A program made the translations under genes and the position numbers. Below the pieces are notes generated by a model, which saw only the letters and a list, made by a program, of their open reading frames with translations, was not told where the DNA came from and searched no databases. A DNA stretch of 64,000 bases from Candidatus Gastranaerophilales bacterium (lineage in GTDB: Bacteria; Cyanobacteriota; Vampirovibrionia; Gastranaerophilales; Gastranaerophilaceae), in contig CALUYZ010000008.1 of NCBI GenBank assembly GCA_944325175.1, forward strand, positions 1-64,000, read 5' to 3'. Positions 1 through 6,882 of the stretch are shown piece by piece. Position 1 is the stretch's first letter. The number at the start of each line of letters is the position of its first letter.

Positions 1-2
1 GT

Positions 3-245
3 GAAAATTATATAAATAAAACGCTGGATAAAAATAAAAATTTAATTTACAAAAAATTAAGCTGTGAAAAAGCAAATAAAGAATATAATTACATTCCAAC
101 AAATGAAATTGAAAACCCGATAAATTGCACAACTTATATTTTAAAAAATTTTAATAACGATAATAAATATTCATCAGGCATAATAACTGCTAATCAAAAT
201 GAAATTATTTTCTTTTATTCTAATTTTGACCTTAAAAAACTTTGA
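3..245 (+). CDS. 3' end of an unknown protein, cut by the window edge
   Basis: An open frame enters from the left edge and runs 80 codons to a TGA at 243-245. The residues are Asn/Lys-rich with two cysteines (KLSCEK, NPINCTT) and a C-terminal stretch EIIFFYSNFDLKKL. No family is recognised. It lies tail to tail with the minus-strand gene that ends at 249, only 3 nt away, so it is probably the last gene of a plus-strand unit. The start, length and any signal peptide are outside the window. Confidence 0.55.
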   Translation, partial: ENYINKTLDKNKNLIYKKLSCEKANKEYNYIPTNEIENPINCTTYILKNFNNDNKYSSGIITANQNEIIFFYSNFDLKKL

Positions 246-248
246 AAC

Positions 249-650
249 TTAATTATTGCAAATTGCAAAATAATAAACATCTCCGTTTGTAAATGCGCTA
301 TATGGGCCATAAGCTTTATTTGGCTTAAATTCTTCGTCAAATTCAGTTAATAATTCATTGTTTTTAGAATAAACCCTGCCTTTTTGAATATCTAAAATTT
401 CTGCTTCATCACAAGATGCGCCAAATTTTGAAATTTCATAAAAAGCTTCTTTTGAATTTATTATTCTTCTTTCATTTTTCGGATAATAAATTTTAAAATA
501 TGCCGTTTTAAAATTTTCCCCTTGTTTTATTGTTTTTAAATCAAGGTATGTATACCGGTTTATTATTTTATAATTCATTAAATCGGAAATGAAAGGCATT
601 AAAAAATAAAGCGCAAGAATAAAAATTAAAATTAATAAAAACTTTTTCAT
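249..650 (-). CDS. small membrane-anchored or secreted protein, unknown function
   Basis: This 133-residue protein begins MKKFLLILIFILALYFLMP, a hydrophobic N-terminal segment that could be a signal anchor or an uncleaved signal peptide. A polar domain follows with only two cysteines (GASCDEAEI and the C-terminal AICNN). No known domain is recognised. The minus-strand sequence TATAAT (plus-strand 658-663) ends 7 nt before the ATG and there is no Shine-Dalgarno, so the mRNA is probably leaderless. It converges on the partial gene to its left and belongs to the accessory cluster of small envelope proteins that runs to about 5.0 kb. Confidence 0.6.
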   Translation of the reverse strand: MKKFLLILIFILALYFLMPFISDLMNYKIINRYTYLDLKTIKQGENFKTAYFKIYYPKNERRIINSKEAFYEISKFGASCDEAEILDIQKGRVYSKNNELLTEFDEEFKPNKAYGPYSAFTNGDVYYFAICNN

Positions 651-791
651 ACTGTTTATTATATAACAACTTAAAAAAGCATCACCGTTTATATAAAAGC
701 GGAATATTACCTTTAGGTTCTTCTATATTCTTTTAAGCTTATAATTTTTAATTCATTCATATTCTTCCTTTCTTTATGTTACTATTTGCCT

Positions 792-1232
792 ATGAAATTG
801 TTATCTTTGACTAAAAAAATTAAACTTCCTGATTTAAGAAAATATTTTTCACTAAATTTAATCTCGCTTCTTGGCTATATTACGTTTTTTTGTTTTTTAA
901 CCTTAAATTTTACTGATTTTCCGCCTGCGACATTAGATACTTCTTATGGCGAGCCAAACTATATATATTCACCTGAAGAAAGTTTTATTATAAATTTACA
1001 TATTTTCTCTATCAGCTTAATTCTTTTTTTATTTTTATTATTCTTTTTTGAAATTATTTTTAAATCGATATTCAAATTTTTATATGCAAAAAACCTTATT
1101 AAAAAGCCTGTTTTTAATATACCTGTTCCGAAAATATTAAAATTAATCTATACGATATTTTTTTCAATAGGGCTCCTTCTTGTTATTATTCCTTTGTTTT
1201 TAAGCTGTCTGCACACCATATTTTTATACTAA
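792..1232 (+). CDS. small three-helix membrane protein, copy 1 of a local family
   Basis: The 146-residue protein starts MKLLSLTKKIKLPDLRKYF and has three hydrophobic segments near residues 20-40, 66-90 and 118-143, with a Pro/acidic loop between the first two. The ATG at 792 is preferred to an in-frame TTG at 786 because an extended -10 box (TATGTTACTAT) ends at 785, leaving 6 nt, as in sister genes. It is clearly related to the next gene: IKLPDLRKYF is shared, followed by the same loop and helix layout. Function is unknown. The size and topology resemble immunity-type membrane proteins, which is inference only. Confidence 0.65.
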   Translation: MKLLSLTKKIKLPDLRKYFSLNLISLLGYITFFCFLTLNFTDFPPATLDTSYGEPNYIYSPEESFIINLHIFSISLILFLFLLFFFEIIFKSIFKFLYAKNLIKKPVFNIPVPKILKLIYTIFFSIGLLLVIIPLFLSCLHTIFLY

Positions 1233-1326
1233 CATATTTAAAATTCGGCAGGTTTTAGAAGGGTGAAAGATTTATTACGGCTAAGTTTTAGGCATTTTAA
1301 ATTTTTATGGTATAATTTGTTTTATG
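1218..1326 (+). repeat. intergenic repeat, copy A (partner 4159-4266)
   Basis: About 108 bp, from ATATTTTTATACTA through the core AAAATTCGGCAGGTTTTAGA to the TATAAT and ATG of the next gene, is repeated almost exactly at 4159-4266. Each copy spans the end of one small membrane-protein gene and the promoter of the next. It therefore marks duplication of a two-gene unit. The copy ends in TATGGTATAAT (1306-1316) and then ATG at 1324. Confidence 0.85.
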
Positions 1327-1719
1327 AAAATTAAACTTCCTGATTTAAGAAAATATTTTTTTGCAAATATAATGGCTTTTTTGGGATTTTGCTTAATTAT
1401 ATACATAATTTGCTTTTTTACTGCAAATTTTCCCCCGCCTGAACCTTTAGCAAATTGTACAGAGCCAAGTTGTTATTCAATATCAAAAAAAGAATTATAT
1501 TATATGGCTTGTTTTTTCATAATTTTTAATTTAAACCTAGCTGCAACATTTTTATTATTACTTGAAATTTTAATTCGTTGGGTAATTAAAAAAATGGGTC
1601 CTAATTGCAAGATGCCAAAAACCATTAAAAATATTTATACCCTGATTTTTATAGTTGGGCTAATTGTTTCATTGTGTTTTACGGCTTTTTCATTATCTGC
1701 CTTTTTTATAACAACTTAA
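1324..1719 (+). CDS. small three-helix membrane protein, copy 2 of a local family
   Basis: The 131-residue protein begins MKIKLPDLRKYFFANIM and is a paralogue of the gene just upstream. It has three hydrophobic segments near residues 14-34, 62-85 and 105-130. The first loop carries two cysteines (LANCTEPSCYS), which would be extracytoplasmic if the N-terminus is inside. A perfect extended -10 (TATGGTATAAT, 1306-1316) lies 7 nt before the ATG, so translation is probably leaderless. It ends 5 nt from the convergent gene at 1725. No named family is recognised. Confidence 0.65.
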   Translation: MKIKLPDLRKYFFANIMAFLGFCLIIYIICFFTANFPPPEPLANCTEPSCYSISKKELYYMACFFIIFNLNLAATFLLLLEILIRWVIKKMGPNCKMPKTIKNIYTLIFIVGLIVSLCFTAFSLSAFFITT

Positions 1720-1724
1720 AAAAG

Positions 1725-2849
1725 CTATTTTATATAAACATAATTTTCATAATTGCCGTTTTTATATGTCATAATATAAGTTTTATTCCAATATTTTTCA
1801 AAAGGTGAGTTTTTTTCAAATTTTGAATTTGGTCTAATATCAAAAAAACCACCGTTTTTAGTTTGCAAAATATCAATTTCAAGAGCAGGAATAAAATTAA
1901 ACTCTGAAATTTTAACCCATTCGTTTTTCTTTTTTTGTAAAATAAAACCTCTACATTCAGATAAACCCAAATTACAATAAGCTTTGTTATAGCCTATTAT
2001 TTCACTCACACCATCGTTGTTCAGGTCTGTTTCATTAACTTTTGAATAACAAAATGAAGAACCCTCATCACAAAGTTTTTTATATTCTTCTAAAGTTAAA
2101 TTTTCATTTTTTAAAATGAAGTTTTGAAAAATTTCTTTTGCATGCTTTTTATCAGATGAAAAATCTATTTTTTTATAAACCTTTTGAGCTTGAATACGTT
2201 CAATGTCTTTTTGAATAATTTTGGCATTTTTGTCTGTTTCTTGTTTATAACCGTTTTCATATTTCAAAAAATAAACTTTGTTTGGTGTTGAATCAATTTT
2301 AAAATAGCTTCTATCCTTTGCAGTTACGGCAATATTTTTATAATTTTTCGTTTTATCTTCCAGAATTAAAATTTTAGAACACGGGGCAAAATAAAAACTT
2401 GCAATGCTTTTCCATTCATTGTTTTGATTTTGCAAAACAAAACCCCTGCAACCTAAAACATTGCAAAAACAGCTGTTATATCCTATTATTTCTTTTTTTC
2501 CGTCATTATTTAAATCAACCTCATCTGCCCTTATGTAGCAAGAAGAAGGGAATTTTAACAATTCTTTTTTATATTCTTCCAAAGTTAAATTTTCATTTTT
2601 TAAAATGAAGTTTTGAAAAATTTCTTTTGCAAGCTTTTTATCGGATGAAAAATCTATTTCCTTGTAGATATTATATTTTTTGCCATATTCAGCCTGTTTT
2701 AATTCCTCTTTTTGAGTATCGCAAAAATTTTTATAAAGCTTTGTTTCATATGATTCTTGCTTTTTTTGTTCATATTTTAAATTGAGCGCATACAAACAAA
2801 CTGCAAACAAAAAAATAACCGACAGACCAACAAATATTTTATTTTTCAT
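1725..2849 (-). CDS. membrane-anchored protein with two internal DxNxDG repeats
   Basis: The 374-residue protein has an N-terminal hydrophobic segment (MKNKIFVGLSVIFLFAVCLYA) that is a signal anchor or a poor lipoprotein signal. Two ~150-residue repeats follow. Each contains IDFSSDKK, then KEIFQNFILKNENLTLEEYKK, then a Cys and DLNNDGxxEIIGY, then Cys-Arg-Gly-Phe. The Asp/Asn-rich DxNxDGxxE motif resembles calcium-binding loops of VCBS/FG-GAP or dockerin-like proteins. Parts of the two repeats are nearly identical in DNA (about 2085-2165 and 2570-2650), so the duplication is recent or kept alike by conversion. Two Cys-containing motifs per repeat suggest an extracytoplasmic, disulphide-bonded fold. 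Function unknown. Confidence 0.65.
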   Translation of the reverse strand: MKNKIFVGLSVIFLFAVCLYALNLKYEQKKQESYETKLYKNFCDTQKEELKQAEYGKKYNIYKEIDFSSDKKLAKEIFQNFILKNENLTLEEYKKELLKFPSSCYIRADEVDLNNDGKKEIIGYNSCFCNVLGCRGFVLQNQNNEWKSIASFYFAPCSKILILEDKTKNYKNIAVTAKDRSYFKIDSTPNKVYFLKYENGYKQETDKNAKIIQKDIERIQAQKVYKKIDFSSDKKHAKEIFQNFILKNENLTLEEYKKLCDEGSSFCYSKVNETDLNNDGVSEIIGYNKAYCNLGLSECRGFILQKKKNEWVKISEFNFIPALEIDILQTKNGGFFDIRPNSKFEKNSPFEKYWNKTYIMTYKNGNYENYVYIK

Positions 2850-2909
2850 TAATAATTAAGCCCTTATACTTTGGTGATTTTTACACAGAAAAAAACCTAT
2901 TTCAAGAAA

Positions 2910-3746
2910 TTAAGTGTCTTTTATAAAAATATGCTTGCCGTTATCTAAAGTTACCCAATGTCCTTTATCGGTTTCGGGGTTACCAATGTTAAATTTATCT
3001 GTCCAATGAGCTTTTTTTGAATTATTTGAAGAATCATCTTTCTTATTGTTATTTTTTTGCTTTTCGCCGCTTCCAAGAATACCTGAATCAAAACCCTCTA
3101 AAAAAGCTTTGTGGTTTTCAATGCTCCAGTTTGAACTGTTTGTTTTTTCTTTTTTATCTGTTGGGGTTGAATTTTTGGGTAAAATATTTTTGATACTCTT
3201 TTTTGCCATATCAAAAAGTTCGTTTTTTCTTTCGTTTTTTCTTTCTTTTATTATTTTCCATAAATTTTCTTCAGTAGCATTTTTATCCCATCTTCTTTTA
3301 TCGTTTTTGTAATCAATAATAAAATCAGAGTTATCACTAATTATATTTTTAAATATTTCATCAGTAATTTCATCAAGTCCTTTTCCTTCTTTCTTTCCTC
3401 TTAATGCATAGCTTATTCCTACTTCATTATTCCAAAGGTCTCTATTTGTATCTAAAAAAGCGGTTGTCACACCTTGCTTTTTCTCTATTAATTCACTTCT
3501 TATTTCTTTATTGTAGCCCTCTTTTCTTGCATTTTCTTCGCCAAGAAAAAAGGTTGCCCATGCAGCACCACGTGCATGCTGAAATGCATTTTCCATATTT
3601 TTTGAATAATGTTTAATTTTTGCAAGTTCACTATCATTTAATTTATTGTACCTTTTCCAAAATTCAGCTTGCCCTCCTTGTTTAAGAATATCTACACCGA
3701 GTTCAAGTAAACTAAAATCTAATTCTGCAGTTTCTTCGCCAACCAT
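2910..3746 (-). CDS. DUF6973-like protein, candidate secreted effector or toxin
   Basis: The 278-residue protein has no signal peptide. Residues 50-115 carry ENAFQHARGAAWATFFLG and later FLDTNRDLWNNEVGISYAL. This matches the DUF6973 pattern of NAxxHAxW followed by a D-x-x-N-N-x-x-G motif; that family often sits at the C-terminus of bacterial toxins and peptidases. A basic Lys/Asn-rich linker follows, then the tail KGHWVTLDNGKHIFIK, a short motif seen at the ends of phage head-morphogenesis and toxin-like proteins. Its neighbours are small membrane proteins, as expected of an effector/immunity island. The DUF6973 assignment is from motif memory; the toxin role is inference. Confidence 0.5.
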   Translation of the reverse strand: MVGEETAELDFSLLELGVDILKQGGQAEFWKRYNKLNDSELAKIKHYSKNMENAFQHARGAAWATFFLGEENARKEGYNKEIRSELIEKKQGVTTAFLDTNRDLWNNEVGISYALRGKKEGKGLDEITDEIFKNIISDNSDFIIDYKNDKRRWDKNATEENLWKIIKERKNERKNELFDMAKKSIKNILPKNSTPTDKKEKTNSSNWSIENHKAFLEGFDSGILGSGEKQKNNNKKDDSSNNSKKAHWTDKFNIGNPETDKGHWVTLDNGKHIFIKDT

Positions 3747-3789
3747 TTAACTCTTCCTTTCTATAATAACTTATGTTAAAATTAATCTT

Positions 3790-4155
3790 ATGAAAATTTG
3801 CGACCTAAAAAGATATGTAACTTTAAATCTTGCGGCATATTTAAGTCTTTATTTTCTTTTTGAATTTGCAGTTATATTTATTGAATTTTATTTCGACCCC
3901 CCTAATTTCATTTTTTGCGATATTGTTTGCCTTATCGGGCTTCTTATTCTTTTCTTTATACCTTTTTGCCTTTTGGTTTTATTTCCTTTGGAATTACTTA
4001 TTGTTTTTTTGTTGAAAAAATGGTTTCCAAATAAATTTAAAAAAGCAGATGACAAAAGAACAAAATATGATATTTTCTTTACCGTATTAGTGCTTTTTAG
4101 CTGTTTCTTTATGTTTTTTTCTTTTATTATTTTTTATTCCATTCTTATTATGTAG
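3790..4155 (+). CDS. small three-helix membrane protein, copy 3 of a local family
   Basis: The 121-residue protein begins MKICDLKRYVTLNLAAYLS, a diverged version of the KLPDLRKYF start of copies 1 and 2. Hydrophobic segments lie near residues 10-33, 42-72 and 95-120, with a Pro-containing first loop (FDPPN) equivalent to the FPPP/FPPA loops of the sisters. TATGTTAAAAT ends 7 nt before the ATG, so it is another leaderless-type start. It is divergent from the DUF6973-like gene, whose start is only about 40 nt away, so the two may share a regulatory region. Confidence 0.65.
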   Translation: MKICDLKRYVTLNLAAYLSLYFLFEFAVIFIEFYFDPPNFIFCDIVCLIGLLILFFIPFCLLVLFPLELLIVFLLKKWFPNKFKKADDKRTKYDIFFTVLVLFSCFFMFFSFIIFYSILIM

Positions 4156-4158
4156 CTT

Positions 4159-4266
4159 ATATTTTTATACTAGCATATTTAAAATTCGGCAGGTTTTAGA
4201 AGGGTGAAAGGTTTATTGTGGCCAATTCTTAGCCCTTTTATTTTTTATGATATAATTATTTTTATG
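4159..4266 (+). repeat. intergenic repeat, copy B (partner 1218-1326)
   Basis: This is the second copy of the ~108 bp intergenic repeat, with the core AAAATTCGGCAGGTTTTAGA and the flanking GGGTGAAAG intact. It ends in a perfect extended -10 (TATGATATAAT, 4246-4256) 7 nt before ATG 4264. An in-frame GTG at 4204 lies inside the repeat and is not a credible start. Confidence 0.85.
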
Positions 4267-4575
4267 AAAAATTACTGTATTACAAAAAATATCTGTCTCA
4301 AGTGCGCTTTATTTCTGCATTTTGTTGCTCTTATTCTTACTGTTATAAGCCTTTTTGCCGATATTCTTTTTAAACTCGATATATTTGCTTTATCATTTTA
4401 TGGGCTTTTTCTGATTTTTTTGGGTGCTATGTTTTTCTTATTGTCGCCGTTTGAAATCATTTTTTACTTCTTAGCAAAAAAAATAATTCAAAAAATTAAT
4501 TCGGAAAATAAAACATACTTTGCACTTTTTATAGTCATATTTCTTACAAATATAATTTTTATTTGTATAGAATAA
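4264..4575 (+). CDS. small three-helix membrane protein, copy 4 of a local family
   Basis: The 103-residue protein begins MKNYCITKNICLKCALFL and has hydrophobic segments near residues 14-34, 38-73 and 83-103. The ATG at 4264 is chosen over the upstream GTG (4204) because the extended -10 at 4246-4256 lies between them. It stands in the same relation to copy 3 as copy 2 does to copy 1, including the intergenic repeat, so it is probably the partner in a duplicated two-gene unit. No named family is recognised. Confidence 0.6.
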   Translation: MKNYCITKNICLKCALFLHFVALILTVISLFADILFKLDIFALSFYGLFLIFLGAMFFLLSPFEIIFYFLAKKIIQKINSENKTYFALFIVIFLTNIIFICIE

Positions 4576-4685
4576 TTTCGCTTAAACAGTTAAATTTTAA
4601 TATTACTGAATTTGAAAACAAACTTTTGTTATCTGCACTAAACGTGTTCTTATTATAAATTAATATTTTATGCTAAAATTTATCT

Positions 4686-5036
4686 ATGAATTTTTTAAAT
4701 CCTATAAATTATTTTTGCACTAAATTAGCATTATATATAGGCTTTGCCGCTTTTGTTTTAAATTTGACAGCAATTATAAGCAAAAGCTTTGGTTTAAGCA
4801 TAGATAATTTTTTGGGTATGCATGCTTTTGATGCTACTCTTGTAAGCTTTTTATTTTTGTTTTTATCCTTATTTGAATTTATTATTCGTTTTTTATTAAA
4901 AAAGCCTGCGGAAAAAATAAGAACCGCTCTAAAAAACAAAAAACATAAGAAAATTTATTATGTATTTTTTACTCTTTTATTTTTGAATAGTTTGTTTTTT
5001 ACTTGTTCAAGTGTTTTATTTTTGATTAAAGATTAA
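4686..5036 (+). CDS. small three-helix membrane protein, copy 5 of a local family
   Basis: The 116-residue protein has the same layout as its four neighbours: a short cytoplasmic start (MNFLNPINYFCTKLALYIGF), three hydrophobic segments near residues 10-32, 45-68 and 92-114, and a basic Lys-rich loop before the last helix (KNKKHKK). An extended -10 (TATGCTAAAAT) ends 7 nt before the ATG. Sequence identity to the others is low outside the helices, so family membership rests on topology, promoter and position. Confidence 0.6.
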   Translation: MNFLNPINYFCTKLALYIGFAAFVLNLTAIISKSFGLSIDNFLGMHAFDATLVSFLFLFLSLFEFIIRFLLKKPAEKIRTALKNKKHKKIYYVFFTLLFLNSLFFTCSSVLFLIKD

Positions 5037-5057
5037 TAATATTGAATTTCGGCTTAT

Positions 5058-5486
5058 TTAAAATTTCAAACAACCGCCATGGTTTAGCATTTTTTGGTTT
5101 ATATTTACATCATCAAAATAAAGAACGCCAAGCGGCCTTTTGTAATAATCAAGCCCCATAAATTCAAAAGTTTGAACGTTAGAATTTTTATATAAATTAA
5201 TTAAATATTTTTTTGAAAATTTGCCATTTTTAATAACTTCATCTATTGTTAAATTGTTGTTATAGGCTTGCTTGTAGGCTCTGTTGTTTGGGGTTGTTTC
5301 ATAACAATCAATTCCAATTAGCCTTATTGAAAATATATTATCGTTAATTTTGGCTCTTACCGTGTCGCCGTCTAAAATTTTTACAATCCTAACAGGCGTT
5401 TTTGAAGCAGCATAGGAAGGGGCAAAAATTACAAAGAATATTATAAATATAAATGTAACAATTATTAGAATTTTCGTTTTTGGCAT
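5058..5486 (-). CDS. secreted thermonuclease (SNase family)
   Basis: The 142-residue protein has a signal peptide (MPKTKILIIVTFIFIIFFVIF...SYAASK) and then a staphylococcal-nuclease OB-fold. Active-site positions are visible: ILDGDTV (the Asp21-type ligand), IRLIGIDCYET (Arg35, Asp40 and Glu43 equivalents) and YKRPLGVLYF (Arg87 equivalent). The product is probably a Ca2+-dependent exported DNA/RNA nuclease, used for nutrition, competition or extracellular DNA. The Thr usually next to Asp40 is Cys here. The Shine-Dalgarno AAGAGG precedes the ATG. It faces the last small membrane-protein gene and is divergent from the XRE cluster. Confidence 0.85.
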   Translation of the reverse strand: MPKTKILIIVTFIFIIFFVIFAPSYAASKTPVRIVKILDGDTVRAKINDNIFSIRLIGIDCYETTPNNRAYKQAYNNNLTIDEVIKNGKFSKKYLINLYKNSNVQTFEFMGLDYYKRPLGVLYFDDVNINQKMLNHGGCLKF

Positions 5487-5596
5487 ATTAACCTCTTTTA
5501 ATAAGTTTTATTAAACTATTTAGTATATAAATATACGCCTTCGTTATCTATTCTACTATATAAGAATTATTTCAACCAATAAGTTATGATATTTTT

Positions 5597-5800
5597 ATGA
5601 TAGAAAACAGATTTTCAAAACTTTTAGGTGAAAAGAAGCTTGACAGGCGCGACATTGTTAAAATGACAGGGCTTGATAACCATATAGTTCTTAAAATATA
5701 TAAAGGTAATTATTCCAGAATAGATTTAGAAACTTTGGATAAACTTTGTGCAGCTCTTGAATGTGACACAAATGACATTTTTAAATACATCCCAGATTAA
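5597..5800 (+). CDS. XRE-family DNA-binding regulator 1
   Basis: This 67-residue protein is a bare Cro/C1-type helix-turn-helix of the YozG/HTH_26 kind. KKLDRRDIVKMTGLDNHIVLKIY forms the two HTH helices, and LDKLCAALECDTNDIFKYIPD is the usual C-terminal pair. TATGATATTTTT is an extended -10, and the ATG follows within 6 nt of it, so it is a leaderless-type start. It is the first of five consecutive XRE genes and the only one with its own upstream gap of over 100 bp. Target unknown. Confidence 0.8.
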   Translation: MIENRFSKLLGEKKLDRRDIVKMTGLDNHIVLKIYKGNYSRIDLETLDKLCAALECDTNDIFKYIPD

Positions 5801-5874
5801 TTTTTCAGCTTGTCTTTAAATTCGTCAAAATTCTTTATTAGTGTTTATTTTCATAAAAATTATACTTTCGAATA

Positions 5875-5927
5875 CACCCATTAGGGTGGTGGTATCTTTT
5901 AAAATTATACACCAAAATAGGTGGTGT
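5875..5927 (+). promoter_or_regulatory. paired ACACC/GGTGT inverted repeats before XRE regulator 2
   Basis: Two inverted repeats flank the promoter: CACCC-atta-GGGTG at 5875-5888, and ACACC at 5909-5913 with GGTGT at 5923-5927. The second overlaps the GTG start at 5926. Both share the ACACC/GGTGT half-site. This is the layout expected of an autorepressor operator pair, most simply for the adjacent XRE protein. Confidence 0.5.
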
Positions 5928-6159
5928 GAAAAAAGATAACAAAAGACATATAACAGCATATAAGGTTCTTGGCAAAAACATAAGAGAAATAAGAACAAAT
6001 AAGAAGCTTTCACAAGAAGAGCTTGCTTATAGAATTAATAGTGCCGCAAATTACATAGGCTGCATTGAAAGAGGCGAAAAATACCCAAGCCTTGCCGTTA
6101 TTTTTGATATTAAAAATGCCTTAGGCTGCAAGATTGAAGATTTGTTCAAAAATATATAA
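5926..6159 (+). CDS. XRE-family DNA-binding regulator 2
   Basis: The 77-residue Cro/C1-type protein starts at a GTG. Residues 14-70 form a full HTH_3 domain: LGKNIREIRTNKKLSQEELA, then the recognition helix NSAANYIGCIERGEKYPSL, then the dimer-side helices ending ALGCKIEDLFKNI. The start overlaps one of two ACACC/GGTGT palindromes, so autoregulation is likely. No Shine-Dalgarno is visible. It differs in sequence from its four XRE neighbours, so this is not a simple tandem duplication. Confidence 0.8.
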   Translation: MKKDNKRHITAYKVLGKNIREIRTNKKLSQEELAYRINSAANYIGCIERGEKYPSLAVIFDIKNALGCKIEDLFKNI

Positions 6160-6203
6160 CTGCCTTTCTGTTTTTTTATTTTCAGTAAAACACATAAACA
6201 ACC

Positions 6204-6226
6204 AGATGTAAACATCTAGCTACTAT
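6204..6226 (+). promoter_or_regulatory. palindromic operator and -10 box before XRE regulator 3
   Basis: AGATGT-aa-ACATCT (6204-6217) is a perfect 6-bp-arm inverted repeat lying just upstream of the -10 box TACTAT (6221-6226). The gene's ATG is 6 nt further on. A repressor bound here would block the promoter. The half-site differs from the ACACC type before regulator 2, so the XRE proteins probably recognise different sites. Confidence 0.55.
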
Positions 6227-6232
6227 CTTTTT

Positions 6233-6610
6233 ATGGTTACATTTTACCAGTTCAATGTATATCATAAGAAAATGGATGAAAATGCAAGAAAACAAGCTCT
6301 CGGGCAATTAATCAAAAAAGAAAGAATAAATAAGGGCTTTACCCAAGATTCTTTCAGCTCTTTAATTAATATTGATGCAAGAAATTTAAGCAAAATCGAA
6401 AGGGGCGAAAGTTTTCCCTCATTTAAAACTTTCTATAAAATTGTTGAAGTTTTAGAAATTGAACCAAACTATTTTTTCGATTTTCTTAAATACAAAAAAG
6501 CTGAATGTGAAAAAGAAGATATAGAACTTTTTGAAATTATAAGAACATTGCCAAAAGAAATTAAAATTAAAACCATTGAACTTTTAAAATTAATGAATAA
6601 AGCAAAATAA
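6233..6610 (+). CDS. XRE-family DNA-binding regulator 3
   Basis: The protein is 125 residues from ATG 6233, or 114 from the internal Met (MDENARKQALGQLIKKER). The HTH_3 domain includes KGFTQDSFSSLINIDARNLSKIERGESFPS, split here as GFTQDSFSSL and IDARNLSKIERGESFPS. A ~45-residue C-terminal helical tail (ELFEIIRTLPKEIKIKTIELLKLM) is typical of dimerising XRE repressors. The upstream ATG is favoured because the -10 box TACTAT ends 6 nt before it. Its stop overlaps the next start by one base (TAATG), indicating translational coupling. Confidence 0.8.
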   Translation: MVTFYQFNVYHKKMDENARKQALGQLIKKERINKGFTQDSFSSLINIDARNLSKIERGESFPSFKTFYKIVEVLEIEPNYFFDFLKYKKAECEKEDIELFEIIRTLPKEIKIKTIELLKLMNKAK

Positions 6611-6873
6611 TGCACAAGAAAGACAAAAAACTTTATATTGCGATTGCAAAAATAATCAATCAAACAAGAAAAGATAAAGGTATTAAATATACCGAATTGT
6701 GCTATGAAAACGACATTGCAATGTCCACTTATGATGATATAGTTAATGCAAAAACAAAAGCTTCATATCTAAATATTGCAAAAATTATAAAAGGTTTAGG
6801 GCTTAATTTTAAAGAATTTGGCGAACTATTGGATAAAGAATTAGGCAAAGATTTTAAATTTATTGACGAATAA
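6610..6873 (+). CDS. XRE-type regulator 4, degenerate helix-turn-helix
   Basis: The 87-residue helical protein is predicted as a Cro/C1-like HTH (IAKIINQTRKDKGIKYTELCYENDIAMSTYDDIVNAK, shown in parts: INQTRKDKGIKYTELCY and DIAMSTYDDI). The usual IERG motif after the recognition helix is replaced by IVNAKTKASY. The end LGLNFKEFGELLDKELG matches the C-terminal helix of sister regulator 5 (LEISFKEFFAYFED). Its start overlaps the stop of regulator 3, so both come from one transcript. Binding target unknown. Confidence 0.7.
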   Translation: MHKKDKKLYIAIAKIINQTRKDKGIKYTELCYENDIAMSTYDDIVNAKTKASYLNIAKIIKGLGLNFKEFGELLDKELGKDFKFIDE

Positions 6874-6882
6874 AATGTTGAT

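Noticed and set aside
4204-4263. Upstream GTG extension of small membrane protein copy 4
   Set aside because: The extra residues are encoded by the intergenic repeat and lie upstream of the extended -10 box, so they cannot be translated from that promoter.
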